Positions 1-11,739 are shown, numbered from the stretch's first letter. The stretch is DNA of 64,000 bases from Leisingera sp. NJS204 (GCF_004123675.1 NZ_CP035417.1:391501-455500); one strand, 5' to 3'. The notes: generated from the sequence alone by a model not told the origin. Numbers and translations are program-made.

Positions 1-1684
1 GGTCCCAGGGCAGATCCTCGTTGCGGATCACCCCTGCGGCCCGTTCAGCGGCGGTGATGTTGCGCACCTGGCTGGTGCCGCTTTTGCCGGCCATCCGTAT
101 GTTGTCAGCGATGATGCGGGAGCGGTAGCCGGTGCCCCGGCGGTCGTTGCTGACCGAATACATGCCGCGCCGCACCATGCGCAGGCTGTTTTCGCTGACA
201 TCCAAAGGGTCGCCCGCGCCGCTGGGCAGTTCCACCCCGTCGAGCGATTTCAGCAGCCGCGGCGTTACACTGCGCCCGGTGGCGATCCGTGCGGTCATCA
301 CCGCCAGCTGCAACGGCGAAGCGAGGGTGAAGCCCTGGCCGATCGAGGAGTTTGCGGTGTCGCCGATCAGCCAGTCCTTGCCATAGGAACGCGCTTTCCA
401 TTCCTTGGTCGGCGTAATCCCCTGGGCCACAGCCGACATCGGCAAATCGTGCCTGATGCCCAGCCCGAATTTGTTGGCCATGGCTGAGATATTGTCGATC
501 CCGGTCTTGATCGCCACGTCGTAGTAATAGACATCGCAGGACCGTTTCAGCGAGGTGTTGAGGTCCACATGCCCGTGGCCTGCCCGTTTCCAGCAATGGA
601 AGCGGCGGCCGGCAACTTTCAGATGGCCCGGGCACCAAACAGTTTCCTCCGGCCCGATTACACCCTGTTCCAGCGCTGCCAGCGCCGTGATCATCTTGAA
701 GGTGGAGCCGGGCGGGTAGGTGCCCTGCACGGTTTTGTTGGACAGAGGCCTATAGTTGTCCTCGGTCAGCATCCGGTAGTCAGCGACTGAGATGCCCCGC
801 ACAAACAGATTGGGGTCGAAACTGGGGGAAGAGCAGATCGCGCGGATATCGCCGTCTTCGCAGTCAATCACCACCGCTGCGGCGCTTTCCCGGCCCAGCC
901 GGGCCTGCACGTAGTTTTGCAGCTCAGCGTCAGTGGTCAGCTGCATGTCTGCACCGGAAATACCCTCGCGCCGGTCCAACTCGCGCATTACCCGGCCGGT
1001 GGCGTTCACTTCCACCCGTTTGGCACCGGCCTTGCCGCGCAGCACGTCTTCGCGCTTGGCCTCAAATCCAACCTTGCCGATCTGGAAGCGCGGGATCAGC
1101 AGCACCGGCTCGGGGTCTTCCATCTTGCTCAGGTCATAGTCGGACACCGGGCCGACATAGCCCACTACATGCGCGAAATCACCAAGCTGCGGATAAATCC
1201 GGGTCAGGCCGACCTCGGGCGTTACACCCGGCAGGGCGGGGGCGTTGACAGCGACTTTGGAGATATCCTCCCAGCCGATCCGGTCGGCCAGGGTGATCGG
1301 CAGGAATGGCGGCGACCGCCGCATCTCGGTGCGGGCGCGCTCCAGGTCTTCGGGATCAAGCGGCAGCAGGCTCGACAGTTTATCAATCACCGCCTCCACA
1401 TCGCCGGCGTCCTCGGGCACCACGGTAATCCGGTAGGAGGGGGAGTTCTGCGCGATGATCAGCCCGTTACGGTCGAAGATCTGGCCGCGGGCAGGCGGCA
1501 GCAGGCGGATGTTGATCCGGTTTTCCTCGGCCAGCAGGCGGAATTCATCCGCTTGATCCACCTGCAGAAAGCGCATCCTTGCTGCCAGCCCGCCGGCAAA
1601 GGCCACCTGCAGCCCGCCCAGCAGCAGTGCCCGCCGGGTCATCTTGCCATGAGAGACGTCCAGATCCTTGGAATTGCGTTTCAT
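1..1684 (-). CDS. mrdA: Penicillin-binding protein 2 (partial, C-terminus off the left edge)
   Basis: Transpeptidase that makes peptidoglycan cross-links during lateral wall elongation, working with MreBCD and RodA at the inner membrane. About 561 residues are visible. Near the N-terminus there is a basic stretch and a membrane anchor (RRALLLGGLQVAFAGG). The dimerisation/pedestal region follows, then the transpeptidase domain with the active-site motif PPGSTFKM (Ser and Lys of SxxK), an S-C-D version of SxN (KRSCDVYYY) and KTGTSQ. The ATG overlaps the mreD stop codon as ATGA (1681-1684), so the gene is translationally coupled to mreD. The last part of the protein is beyond position 1. The family assignment is firm; rodA/mrdB would be expected next but is not in view. 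Confidence 0.95.
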   Translation of the reverse strand, partial: MKRNSKDLDVSHGKMTRRALLLGGLQVAFAGGLAARMRFLQVDQADEFRLLAEENRINIRLLPPARGQIFDRNGLIIAQNSPSYRITVVPEDAGDVEAVIDKLSSLLPLDPEDLERARTEMRRSPPFLPITLADRIGWEDISKVAVNAPALPGVTPEVGLTRIYPQLGDFAHVVGYVGPVSDYDLSKMEDPEPVLLIPRFQIGKVGFEAKREDVLRGKAGAKRVEVNATGRVMRELDRREGISGADMQLTTDAELQNYVQARLGRESAAAVVIDCEDGDIRAICSSPSFDPNLFVRGISVADYRMLTEDNYRPLSNKTVQGTYPPGSTFKMITALAALEQGVIGPEETVWCPGHLKVAGRRFHCWKRAGHGHVDLNTSLKRSCDVYYYDVAIKTGIDNISAMANKFGLGIRHDLPMSAVAQGITPTKEWKARSYGKDWLIGDTANSSIGQGFTLASPLQLAVMTARIATGRSVTPRLLKSLDGVELPSGAGDPLDVSENSLRMVRRGMYSVSNDRRGTGYRSRIIADNIRMAGKSGTSQVRNITAAERAAGVIRNEDLPWD

Positions 1685-2220
1685 CGGCGGCTCATCAGGG
1701 TTTCGGCTTCGGAAGGGGACAATTTGCGCACACCCAGAATAGCCTGGCTGACCCAAACCGCCAGCGGATAGGCAGCGATGGTCATCACAATCTGGATCAC
1801 GGTCAGGCTAAGCGGCGCTTGCGCCACGCCAAACACCACAAGAACCAGCCGGTTCAAAACGGCCATCCCGATCAGGGTCACGCCGGCTGCCAGCCATTCG
1901 CTGACGAAGGTGCTTTCCCGGTGCGGGGCCGCACGCGCCTTTAGAAACTCGCAGGCCAGCACCGTCAGCAACGCCAGCAATCCAGGCGGGCGATGAAACA
2001 GCAGATCGGCCAGCAGCATGACCAGCGCAATCGACAGCGCAGGCACAAAATCGGGCCGCCGCTGCGACCAGGTGATTGCCAGCAGCAGCAGGAAATCCGG
2101 CGGCGCCCAGAACCTCGGCTCGGTGTTCAACGGCAGCAGATGAAAAAACATGATCAGCAGCGCCAGTGCGGGAAAGGCTGCACGCATAGCCCAGATCCGG
2201 GCGGGCGAGGTATTAGCCAT
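1681..2220 (-). CDS. mreD: Rod shape-determining protein MreD
   Basis: Small inner-membrane protein of the elongasome that bridges MreC and the RodA/PBP2 synthase. The product is about 179 residues and mostly hydrophobic, with about five predicted membrane segments (for example FPALALLIMFFHLLPL and LALAITW-type stretches). I use the ATG at 2220 (MANTSPARIW), which overlaps the mreC stop by 8 bases; an upstream in-frame start at 2292 would lie deep inside mreC. Family identity rests mainly on position between mreC and mrdA plus the hydrophobicity pattern, because MreD sequences diverge strongly. Confidence 0.9.
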   Translation of the reverse strand: MANTSPARIWAMRAAFPALALLIMFFHLLPLNTEPRFWAPPDFLLLLAITWSQRRPDFVPALSIALVMLLADLLFHRPPGLLALLTVLACEFLKARAAPHRESTFVSEWLAAGVTLIGMAVLNRLVLVVFGVAQAPLSLTVIQIVMTIAAYPLAVWVSQAILGVRKLSPSEAETLMSRR

Positions 2221-3154
2221 TGCCGGCCTCAGCAGTGCCTTCGGCGCTGCCGCCGCCCAGCCCTTCGGGCCGCGGCTGCGGAACCGGATCACCCGGGGCT
2301 GCTCCGACCAGCCCGCCGGGATCCTGGATCACCTCGGTGCCGTGGTGGCGCAGCACCCGCAGAAATTCCAGCCGGCTGTAATCGGCGGACAGCCGCACCC
2401 GCATCCGGCCCGAGCGGTCCTTGGCCACCTGGCCGATCAGCAGGCCCGCTGGAAACACCGATCCGTCACCGGAGGAGATCACCCGGTCGCCGGGCCGCAC
2501 AAGGTCGGGATTTTCCAGAAAGCTCAGCACTGGCGCGGCGCTGTTGTCACCGGTGACAAGAGTTGTCTGTCCGGAGGGCTGAATGGTGGCGGGCACTGCG
2601 CTGGCGGCGTCGGTCAGCAGGATCACCCGCGCGGTGTCGTGCCCGGTGCCGGAAATCCGGCCCACCAGCCCGATCCCGTCCATCGCCGCCCAGCCGTCAT
2701 GCACCCCGTCGCGGCTGCCCACATTCAGCAGCACCGATTGCCGGAAGGGTGAACCGCTGTCGGCCATCACCACCCCGGTGATATAGGTAAGCTGCGGGTC
2801 CAGCCGCACGTTGTTGAAGTCCAGCAGCCGGGCGTTTTCCTGCTCCAGCTGCAGTGCGGCCTCTTTCCAGGCCCGCATCTGCCGCAGTTCGCTGCGCAGC
2901 TCGCGGTTCTGCTCGGCCAGGCGCTGATAGCTTTGGAAATCGCGCACCAGGTTAACGGCGGCGGTGACCGGCACCATGGCCCAATCCATGCTGGGCACCA
3001 CGCGGTCAGCCACCTGGGCGCGAAACCGTTCCACGCGCGGGCTGTCGATCCGCCAGACGATGAACACAGCAGCCAGGCACAGGCACAAAACCGCTGTCAG
3101 CAGACGCCGCAGCGGGGTTGCATAATCGTCGCGCTGTGACTTGTCCTTTGCCAC
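2213..3154 (-). CDS. mreC: Rod shape-determining protein MreC
   Basis: Bitopic inner-membrane protein whose periplasmic part activates PBP2 during elongation. The protein has 313 residues. It has a short cytoplasmic tail, one membrane helix near residues 18-35 (LLTAVLCLCLAAVFIVW), a coiled-coil region near residues 75-110 (LAEQNRELRSELRQMRAWK) and the beta-barrel-like periplasmic domain with VGRISGTGHDTARV. The start codon is GTG at 3152-3154, preceded by AAGGAGA at good spacing. It follows mreB by 65 bases. The C-terminal tail is rich in Pro, Gly and Glu and appears disordered. Confidence 0.95.
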   Translation of the reverse strand: MAKDKSQRDDYATPLRRLLTAVLCLCLAAVFIVWRIDSPRVERFRAQVADRVVPSMDWAMVPVTAAVNLVRDFQSYQRLAEQNRELRSELRQMRAWKEAALQLEQENARLLDFNNVRLDPQLTYITGVVMADSGSPFRQSVLLNVGSRDGVHDGWAAMDGIGLVGRISGTGHDTARVILLTDAASAVPATIQPSGQTTLVTGDNSAAPVLSFLENPDLVRPGDRVISSGDGSVFPAGLLIGQVAKDRSGRMRVRLSADYSRLEFLRVLRHHGTEVIQDPGGLVGAAPGDPVPQPRPEGLGGGSAEGTAEAGNG

Positions 3155-3219
3155 GTCTCTCCTTCCAGCCGCCCCTCCAGCCCGTTGTCAGCTGGCGCCA
3201 TTCAGGCGGTCAGGGGCGT

Positions 3220-4486
<1,267 letters not shown>

Positions 4487-5269
4487 TCAACTGGAGAAAA
4501 TCCGCTTCATTTCAGTGTCAAAATGCGACCAGGTCAGGCTGGCGCTGTTGCCGGCATAACCCTCATAATAGGATTTGCCGCTGGAGGTCGGCAGCCCGGC
4601 CCAGATCTTGGCCAGGTTCAGCATGAAGGTCTTGCGCGGCATTTCAGCTTGCAGAAAAGCGCTGTAGCCGGCTTCTTCGATCAGCTGATGCGCCAGCTGA
4701 TCCTGCAGTTCGGGCGAAAAGCGGGCCTGCGGTTTCACACCCTGATGCTTGACCAGCCGCCGGAAGGTTGCGGGGATCAGCTGGTAGCGCCCGATGGCAT
4801 GGGGCTGTCCCGGCGTTGCTTTGATCCAGGCGTTGATCTCGGCAACGGTCATCTGCGTGGGTTTCTTTGGCGGCTTGCGTTTGGCGCCGTGCTGCACGGC
4901 ATCATAATTTGCCTTGCCCGCCTCGGCGCTGGCGATCAGCGTCAGCAGGCGGCTTACGCTTGGCGGCGCGCTGAGAAGCGGGGCGAACAGGCTGCCGCCG
5001 CTGCGGCCGCGGAACAGGCTAGCGGCTCCGGGATCAAGCGAGACCGCGCCGCGCCCGGGATCTGCACCAGGCAGCGTATCGGGTAAAATGCTGGCCAGCG
5101 CCTGAGGCGCCGGGCCTGGCGCTGGGCCGGGCTGGGGGGCAGAAGCCTTGTGCAGGAAGAACTGGTTGCCAACCAGCGAATACCCCTGTGCGCTGACGGC
5201 CCCTGCGGCGCACAGCAGCATAGCCAGAAATGTAAGGAAGAGGGCAACGGCGCTCGTTCTGAGGGGCAT
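4487..5269 (-). CDS. Secreted lysozyme-like hypothetical protein
   Basis: A protein of about 260 residues with a clear N-terminal signal peptide (MPLRTSAVALFLTFLAMLLC, processing probably after VSAQ). A Pro/Ala-rich linker follows, then a C-terminal domain from about residue 110 containing LIASAEAGKANYDAV and AIGRYQLIPATFRRLV. An early Glu (IASAEAG) and the GRYQ..P pattern resemble phage-type lysozyme or transglycosylase folds, so a muralytic role is plausible but inferred. An alternative ATG four codons upstream (5281) is possible. The reading frame stays open to 5809, but that extension would overlap the divergent rlmJ gene and is unlikely. Confidence 0.75.
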   Translation of the reverse strand: MPLRTSAVALFLTFLAMLLCAAGAVSAQGYSLVGNQFFLHKASAPQPGPAPGPAPQALASILPDTLPGADPGRGAVSLDPGAASLFRGRSGGSLFAPLLSAPPSVSRLLTLIASAEAGKANYDAVQHGAKRKPPKKPTQMTVAEINAWIKATPGQPHAIGRYQLIPATFRRLVKHQGVKPQARFSPELQDQLAHQLIEEAGYSAFLQAEMPRKTFMLNLAKIWAGLPTSSGKSYYEGYAGNSASLTWSHFDTEMKRIFSS

Positions 5270-5389
5270 AGGGACCTGCATTCTGCGGTATCTCGACTGG
5301 CTGCAGTCTGCCCCATCGGGGTTGAGATTCCGTTTATCCTGCGTCCGCTGCCCCTTCCGCCCTGCGGCAATTGCCGCTAGAGGGGGCCT

Positions 5390-6184
5390 ATGCTCTCTTA
5401 TCAGCACATATACCACGCCGGGAATCTGGCCGATGTCCAAAAGCATGCGCTGCTTGCCTGGATGCTGGCCTATCTCACCCGCAAGGACAAACCGCTCAGT
5501 TATATTGAGACTCATGCAGGCCGGGGTCTCTATCGGCTGGACGCGGCTGAGGCGGTCAAGACCGGCGAGGCGGAGCAGGGCATCACCCGCATTCTGGCGG
5601 ACCAGGGCCTGGCAGCGGATCACCCGCTGCACCACGCCCTGACGGAAACCCGCAATCGGCATGGCGGGGCTGCCTATCCAGGGTCGCCGCTGGTTGCAGC
5701 CGCTTTGCTGCGCCCGGGCGACGCAATGCATTTTGCCGAACTGCACCCGCAGGAACATGCCGCCCTGCGCGCCGCGCTGAGACCCTGGAAAGCCAAGGTG
5801 CATCAGCAAGACGGGTTTGAGCTGGCCATGTCACTGGCGCCGCCAGCACCCCGCCGCGGCCTCATGCTGATCGACCCCAGCTACGAGATCAAAACCGACT
5901 ATGCCCGCATTCCCGGCATCATAGGACAGCTGCACAAGAAGTGGAATGTAGGGATCATCGCCTTGTGGTATCCGATCCTAAAGGACGGTGCGCACCGGCA
6001 GATGCTGACAGCGCTGGAGGCGCAAGACCTGCCTGGTGCCCTTCGCCATGAGGTTTCCTTTCCGCCGGTCCGTGACGGGCACCGGATGATTGGCAGCGGC
6101 ATGTTTGTGGTCAACGCTCCTTTTGGCATCGCAGAAGAAGCTGCCCGGCTGTCGGCGCTGTTTGAGGGGATTTCCCGCAAGTAA
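5390..6184 (+). CDS. rlmJ: 23S rRNA (adenine(2030)-N6)-methyltransferase RlmJ
   Basis: Methylates A2030 of 23S rRNA using S-adenosylmethionine. The 264-residue length is close to the family norm. The N-terminus (MLSYQHIYHAGNLADVQKHA) is diagnostic, followed by the SAM-binding ETHAGRGLYRLD and the catalytic-type motif MLIDPSYEIKTDY. It is transcribed divergently from the lysozyme-like gene and ends at a strong bidirectional terminator shared with leuA. Confidence 0.96.
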   Translation: MLSYQHIYHAGNLADVQKHALLAWMLAYLTRKDKPLSYIETHAGRGLYRLDAAEAVKTGEAEQGITRILADQGLAADHPLHHALTETRNRHGGAAYPGSPLVAAALLRPGDAMHFAELHPQEHAALRAALRPWKAKVHQQDGFELAMSLAPPAPRRGLMLIDPSYEIKTDYARIPGIIGQLHKKWNVGIIALWYPILKDGAHRQMLTALEAQDLPGALRHEVSFPPVRDGHRMIGSGMFVVNAPFGIAEEAARLSALFEGISRK

Positions 6185-6231
6185 CCGCGCACCACCCGAT
6201 CTGTCCGGCCAGAGGTTTCGCATAGAACAAG

Positions 6232-6257
6232 AAAGGGCGCCGCAGCGGGCGCCCTTT
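6232..6257. terminator. Bidirectional terminator between rlmJ and leuA
   Basis: A perfect 10-bp stem (AAAGGGCGCC with GGCGCCCTTT) and a 6-base loop lies between two convergent genes. T-runs flank it in both directions. Confidence 0.9.
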
Positions 6258-6283
6258 GTTTGTTCTGTCCGGCCAGCAGTGGC

Positions 6284-7882
<1,599 letters not shown>

Positions 7883-7936
7883 GTCGGTATCTCTTGTCTC
7901 TGTCCTAAGCCCTTTGGGGCATCATAAGCCTATCGT

Positions 7937-7990
7937 GGCGCGCGTGCGGCAATCCTCTGAGCGGGCGCGCCGGAAGGGCACGCTCAGAGG
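7937..7990 (-). promoter_or_regulatory. Candidate leuA attenuator hairpins
   Basis: Stem I pairs CCTCTGAGCG (7981-7990) with CGCTCAGAGG (7954-7963), a perfect 10-bp stem that includes the leader stop codon. Stem II pairs GGCGCGC (7965-7971) with GCGCGCC (7937-7943); its first arm lies in the loop of stem I, so the two are mutually exclusive. There is no clear U-run after stem II, so which form terminates, if either, is uncertain. Confidence 0.55.
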
Positions 7991-8070
7991 CGGGCTAGGA
8001 TCAGTAGGGCGCGCAGAGCGGCACCGCGGGACGCGGTGGCGGCAAGGGGGATATCTGCGCAAATGGTCAT
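7984..8070 (-). CDS. Candidate leucine leader peptide of leuA
   Basis: A 28-codon frame in front of leuA whose end reads LRALLILARL, with five leucines in its last ten residues. Two of the Leu codons are CTA, rare in high-GC genomes. No Shine-Dalgarno is visible. A TATAAA box lies about seven bases before the ATG, with TTTTCA 16 bases further upstream, so transcription probably starts at or very near the ATG (leaderless). The trp leader of Rhizobium meliloti is a known case of that arrangement. The stop codon lies inside a strong hairpin. Function as an attenuator peptide is inferred from these features. Confidence 0.7.
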   Translation of the reverse strand: MTICADIPLAATASRGAALRALLILARL

Positions 8071-8123
8071 GCAGGGATTTATACAGAGGCAATGGTAAAT
8101 GAAAAGCCCATAGGCAGAGAATT

Positions 8124-9518
8124 TCAGCTTTGTGCCACGATCCGGCGCAGCGCTCCAATTTGGCCGGGCAGTGCATCGGGCTGGCTTTGGCAAAATCCGA
8201 TCAGCAGCCCCTGGGATTGCTTGGCCGGATCATGCGGCGACAAAGGCCGGACGGCGTAGCCCGCTTTGGCAGTATTGCGGCAGATCCGCGTGTCACTGTG
8301 TCCGTCTGCCAAGTGAAAGGCGATCTGCATCCCGGCATTGTGGCGCCGGAAGGAACCCAAATCCTCAGGCCATGCGGCCAGCGCCTCTGCTGCGGCAGCA
8401 TACCGTTCGGAATAGAGCCTCCGGGCGCGGCGGATGTGGCGGTCGTAATGCCCCGAGGCCATGAACTCGGCCAGGGGCCGCTGTGCGGTGATCGCGGCGC
8501 CTGCACTGGGATGGATGAACCGGGCGCGGAACTGCGGCACCAGCGCGGGCGGCAGGATCGCATATCCCAGCCGCAAAGCGTGGGAGAATGTCTTGGAAAA
8601 GGTGCCCGCATAGATGCAGCGCCCCTCGCGGTCGAGCGCGGCCATGGCGGGAACCGGCTGCCCGGCATAGCGGAACTCACTGTCGAAATCATCCTCGATA
8701 ATCCAGCCGTCCCGGTCCTTGGCCGCTTGCAGAAAGGCCTGCCGCTGCGGAACGGGCAGGGTGCCGCCGAGGGGAAACTGATGCGACGGGGTCAGCAGCG
8801 TGACCTTGGCCATCTGCGGCGGCACTTCCGCGCCGCGCTCCCCGGCCCGCAGCCAGCGCACCTCCCAGCCGCGCGACAGGGCAAACCGTTGCGTCGGGGT
8901 GAAGCCGGGGGCCTCCAGCGCGATGTCTTCGCCGCCAACCAGGAAATCCATCGTCAGCTCCAGCGCTTCGCGGGCGCCGCTGGTGACCAGAACCTGTTCG
9001 GCACTGCAGTCGATCCCGCGCCAGCGGGCGGCATATGCAGCAATCTCGCGGCGCAGCTCAGGATCGCCAAAAGCATCTTCCTGGTGACTGAGGCTAAGCG
9101 GATCCATCCTTGCCACACGTGAAACACAGCGCGCCCAGGACCGCGCCGGAAACACCGCCGGATCCGGCGCGCCGGGCAGCAGCATCCCCGGGGCTGGCGC
9201 TGTGACCGTCGGCAGAGGCCGGGACGGGGCCGCCGGCGGGCGGATCGGGGCGACATCGCAGACAAAGATCCCCGCGCCGCGCCGGGGTTCGGCGAACCCC
9301 TCGGCCACCAATTGGTCATAGGCCGTCACCACAGTGGACCGTGCCACCCCCAGATCCTGCGCCAGCGCCCGCGATGACGGCAGCCGGGCGCCGATAGCCA
9401 GGCTGCCTTCACTGATCCGCCCGCGCAGTGCGGTGACGATCTGCTGATACAGCGGTTCAGCATTTTCACCGGAGAGCATACCGGACAGATCAATCATAGT
9501 GGACTGCTCATTTTGCAA
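8124..9518 (-). CDS. MocR/PdxR-type transcriptional regulator (GntR HTH fused to aminotransferase fold)
   Basis: A 464-residue fusion. The N-terminal GntR winged helix is seen as EPLYQQIVTALRGRI and LPSSRALAQDLGVARSTVV; the class I aminotransferase domain starts near residue 110. The PLP-lysine region is AGTFSKTFSHALRLGYAILP. Such proteins sense pyridoxal phosphate or amino-compound adducts and usually regulate a divergent neighbour. Here the divergent gene encodes a pyridoxamine-oxidase-fold protein, a classical pairing. The longest frame begins with TTG at 9518; an ATG at 9497 (MIDLSGML) is an equally good start. The ligand is unknown. Confidence 0.9.
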   Translation of the reverse strand: MQNEQSTMIDLSGMLSGENAEPLYQQIVTALRGRISEGSLAIGARLPSSRALAQDLGVARSTVVTAYDQLVAEGFAEPRRGAGIFVCDVAPIRPPAAPSRPLPTVTAPAPGMLLPGAPDPAVFPARSWARCVSRVARMDPLSLSHQEDAFGDPELRREIAAYAARWRGIDCSAEQVLVTSGAREALELTMDFLVGGEDIALEAPGFTPTQRFALSRGWEVRWLRAGERGAEVPPQMAKVTLLTPSHQFPLGGTLPVPQRQAFLQAAKDRDGWIIEDDFDSEFRYAGQPVPAMAALDREGRCIYAGTFSKTFSHALRLGYAILPPALVPQFRARFIHPSAGAAITAQRPLAEFMASGHYDRHIRRARRLYSERYAAAAEALAAWPEDLGSFRRHNAGMQIAFHLADGHSDTRICRNTAKAGYAVRPLSPHDPAKQSQGLLIGFCQSQPDALPGQIGALRRIVAQS

Positions 9519-9593
9519 AGAACTGGAGCTTAATCATAGGCCAATTTGCGCATAGCTGTCGTGAAAAGACAATTAGCAACAAGAGATCAGCCG

Positions 9594-10259
9594 ATGAGCC
9601 AGTCCGAAGTGGAAACCGCCTTGAAATCCGAACGCAGCCGTCTGCGCCGCGCGCATGAACGCGGGGTATACGACCGCGAAGCCGTGTATCAGGTGCTGGA
9701 TGCCATGCCGCTTGGCCATATAGGCTATCAGATCAATGGCAGCACATCGGTTCTGCCGACGCTGCAGTGGCGCGAGGGCGATCACGTCTATTGGCACGGC
9801 TCTGCAGCCAGCCGCGCCATCCGCGCGATGGAAGGGGCCGAGGTCTGCCTGACCGTCACCTGCATGGATGGTTATGTGCTGGCGCGCTCGGCCTTTCACC
9901 ACTCGGTCAATTTCCGCTCTGCCATGCTGTTTGGGGTGGCCGAGAAAGTGACGGATGAAGACGCCAAGGCTGCTAGCCTCAAGACGATGGTGGACCACAT
10001 CTTCCCCGGCCGCAGGGAGGCTTTGCGCCCGATGACCAGCCAGGAGCTGAAAGCAACAGCCCTGCTGCGAATGCCGATCGAGGAAGGCGCCGCCAAGGTC
10101 CGGTCCGGCCCGCCCAAGGACGACGAGGAGGATTACGCGCTGCCGATCTGGGCCGGGGTGGTGCCGATGGCACTGGAGCTGAAGCCGCCGCAGCCGGACC
10201 CTGCCAATCTGGAAGGCGTGGCGATGCCCGACCACCTGAGCCGCATCCGCATCGGCTGA
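9594..10259 (+). CDS. Pyridoxamine 5'-phosphate oxidase-fold (flavin-binding) protein
   Basis: A 221-residue protein of the pyridoxamine-oxidase-related flavoprotein family (MGYQIN/ STSVLPTLQWREGD and YWHGSAASRAIRAMEG patterns). These split-barrel proteins bind FMN, F420 or haem; the reaction here cannot be read from sequence. The ATG at 9594 (MSQSEVETALKS) was chosen over an upstream frame start at 9546. It is divergent from the MocR-type regulator and probably its target. A strong hairpin terminator follows. Confidence 0.85.
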   Translation: MSQSEVETALKSERSRLRRAHERGVYDREAVYQVLDAMPLGHIGYQINGSTSVLPTLQWREGDHVYWHGSAASRAIRAMEGAEVCLTVTCMDGYVLARSAFHHSVNFRSAMLFGVAEKVTDEDAKAASLKTMVDHIFPGRREALRPMTSQELKATALLRMPIEEGAAKVRSGPPKDDEEDYALPIWAGVVPMALELKPPQPDPANLEGVAMPDHLSRIRIG

Positions 10260-10266
10260 AACGAAA

Positions 10267-10289
10267 AGGCGCGCCACTCCGGCGCGCCT
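10267..10289 (+). terminator. Terminator after the flavin-binding protein gene
   Basis: Perfect 9-bp stem AGGCGCGCC / GGCGCGCCT with loop ACTCC, between convergent genes. An A-run precedes it and so it can also serve the minus strand. Confidence 0.8.
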
Positions 10290-10317
10290 GAATTCCGGTC
10301 CGGAAATCCCGCCTGGC

Positions 10318-11739
10318 TTACTCGGTCTGCGCGGCGTCCCCTGCCTCGCGGCTCACCAGCGCGCCGTTTTCCCAGGTGCCGTCCGCCTGCTGGCCGCTTG
10401 CGTATTTCATCGTGCCCGGCCCCTGCCGCTTGCCGTTGACAAAGCTGCCCTCATAGACGTCGCCATTGGCATAGGTCGCGACACCGTCGCCAAAGATCTT
10501 ACCCTCTTGCCAGCTGCCCTCGTAGACGAAGCCGTCGGGCATTTCGATCTTGCCCTGACCGTGCCGCTGGCTGTCCGCAAACGCACCAGTATAGACCGAG
10601 CCGTCGGCATAGGTCACCTTGGCGTCGCCATGGCGCTGCCCGTTCTGCCAGCCGCCCTCATAGCGGTAACCGTCGGCATAGGTCATGACACCCTGGCCGT
10701 GGTTCTTGGCATTCTGGAAATCCCCGGTATAGGTGATGCCGTTGGGATAGGTCGCGGTGCCTTTGCCTTCGATCACGCCGGCCATCCAAGCGCCTTGGTA
10801 GGTAGAGCCGTCGGGATAGGTGATCTTGCCCTGACCCTCAGCCAGGTCGTCCCGGAAGTCACCCTCGTAAACCGACCCGTCCGGATAGACCGCTTTGCCT
10901 TTGCCTTCGATCTGTCCCTTCACCCATTCGCCGGTATAGGTGTAGCCGTCTTTTTCGGTGAAGGTGCCCATGCCGTGGCGCTGATCGTCCAGGAAGTCGC
11001 CGGCGTAGACATCGCCGTTGGCATAGGTCTGCTTGCCGGTGCCATGACGGCGGCCGTTTTGCAGCTCGCCTTCGTAGATATCGCCGTTGGGCTGCATCAG
11101 GCGGCCGGTGCCATGCATTTGGCTTGCGGCCCATTCGCCCTCGTAGACCAGCCCGTCCGAGGTCTCCAGCTTGCCTTGGCCCTGCAACTGGCCGTCAGCC
11201 ACAGCGCCCGCATAAACAGTGCCCTCGCCGTAGGTGATCTTGGCCTGGCCTTGCTGGCGGCCCGCAACCCAATCGCCATCATAGGAATAGCCGTCGGGGG
11301 AGGACATTGCGCCCTTGCCGTGCCGCTTACCATCGGCAAAGCTGCCGTGATACCGCACGCCGCTGGCATAGACCGAGGTGCCGTCGCCGTGGATTTGCCC
11401 ATCCTGCCAGCCGCCCTCATAGGTGCTGCCGTCGGCGCGGGTCAGTTTGCCCAGCCCGTGCGGCTTGCCTTGCGCAAACCCGCCCTCATAGACCGAGCCG
11501 TCCGGAAAGCGTGCCACGCCTTGGCCGCGCACTTCACCATCGACCCATTCGCCGGTGTATTCATAACCGCTTGGCAGCTTGTAAGTGCCGGTGCCATGCT
11601 GCAGCCCGCCCCTGAAGGTGCCTTGGTAGACACCGCCGATTTCGTCCTGGGTGGTTATGACGTCACTCTCCTGGGCCAGCGCCGGTGCGGCCAGTGCCAG
11701 AAGTGTGGTAAGCGCGAATGCGGTGCCGAAACGGGTCAT
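10318..11739 (-). CDS. Secreted MORN-repeat protein
   Basis: A 473-residue protein with a signal peptide (MTRFGTAFALTTLLALAAPA, cleavage after ALAQ) followed by eighteen 23-residue MORN repeats and one degenerate repeat. Typical units are SVYEGDFRDDLAEGQGK and YTYTGEWVKGQIEGKGK. MORN repeats form an extended beta-meander that acts as a scaffold or lipid binder; the specific role is unknown. The aromatic position after G alternates Phe and Trp, giving a 46-residue super-repeat that loses phase near repeats 7-10, a sign of growth by two-unit duplication followed by loss of one unit. It is monocistronic. Confidence 0.93.
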   Translation of the reverse strand: MTRFGTAFALTTLLALAAPALAQESDVITTQDEIGGVYQGTFRGGLQHGTGTYKLPSGYEYTGEWVDGEVRGQGVARFPDGSVYEGGFAQGKPHGLGKLTRADGSTYEGGWQDGQIHGDGTSVYASGVRYHGSFADGKRHGKGAMSSPDGYSYDGDWVAGRQQGQAKITYGEGTVYAGAVADGQLQGQGKLETSDGLVYEGEWAASQMHGTGRLMQPNGDIYEGELQNGRRHGTGKQTYANGDVYAGDFLDDQRHGMGTFTEKDGYTYTGEWVKGQIEGKGKAVYPDGSVYEGDFRDDLAEGQGKITYPDGSTYQGAWMAGVIEGKGTATYPNGITYTGDFQNAKNHGQGVMTYADGYRYEGGWQNGQRHGDAKVTYADGSVYTGAFADSQRHGQGKIEMPDGFVYEGSWQEGKIFGDGVATYANGDVYEGSFVNGKRQGPGTMKYASGQQADGTWENGALVSREAGDAAQTE

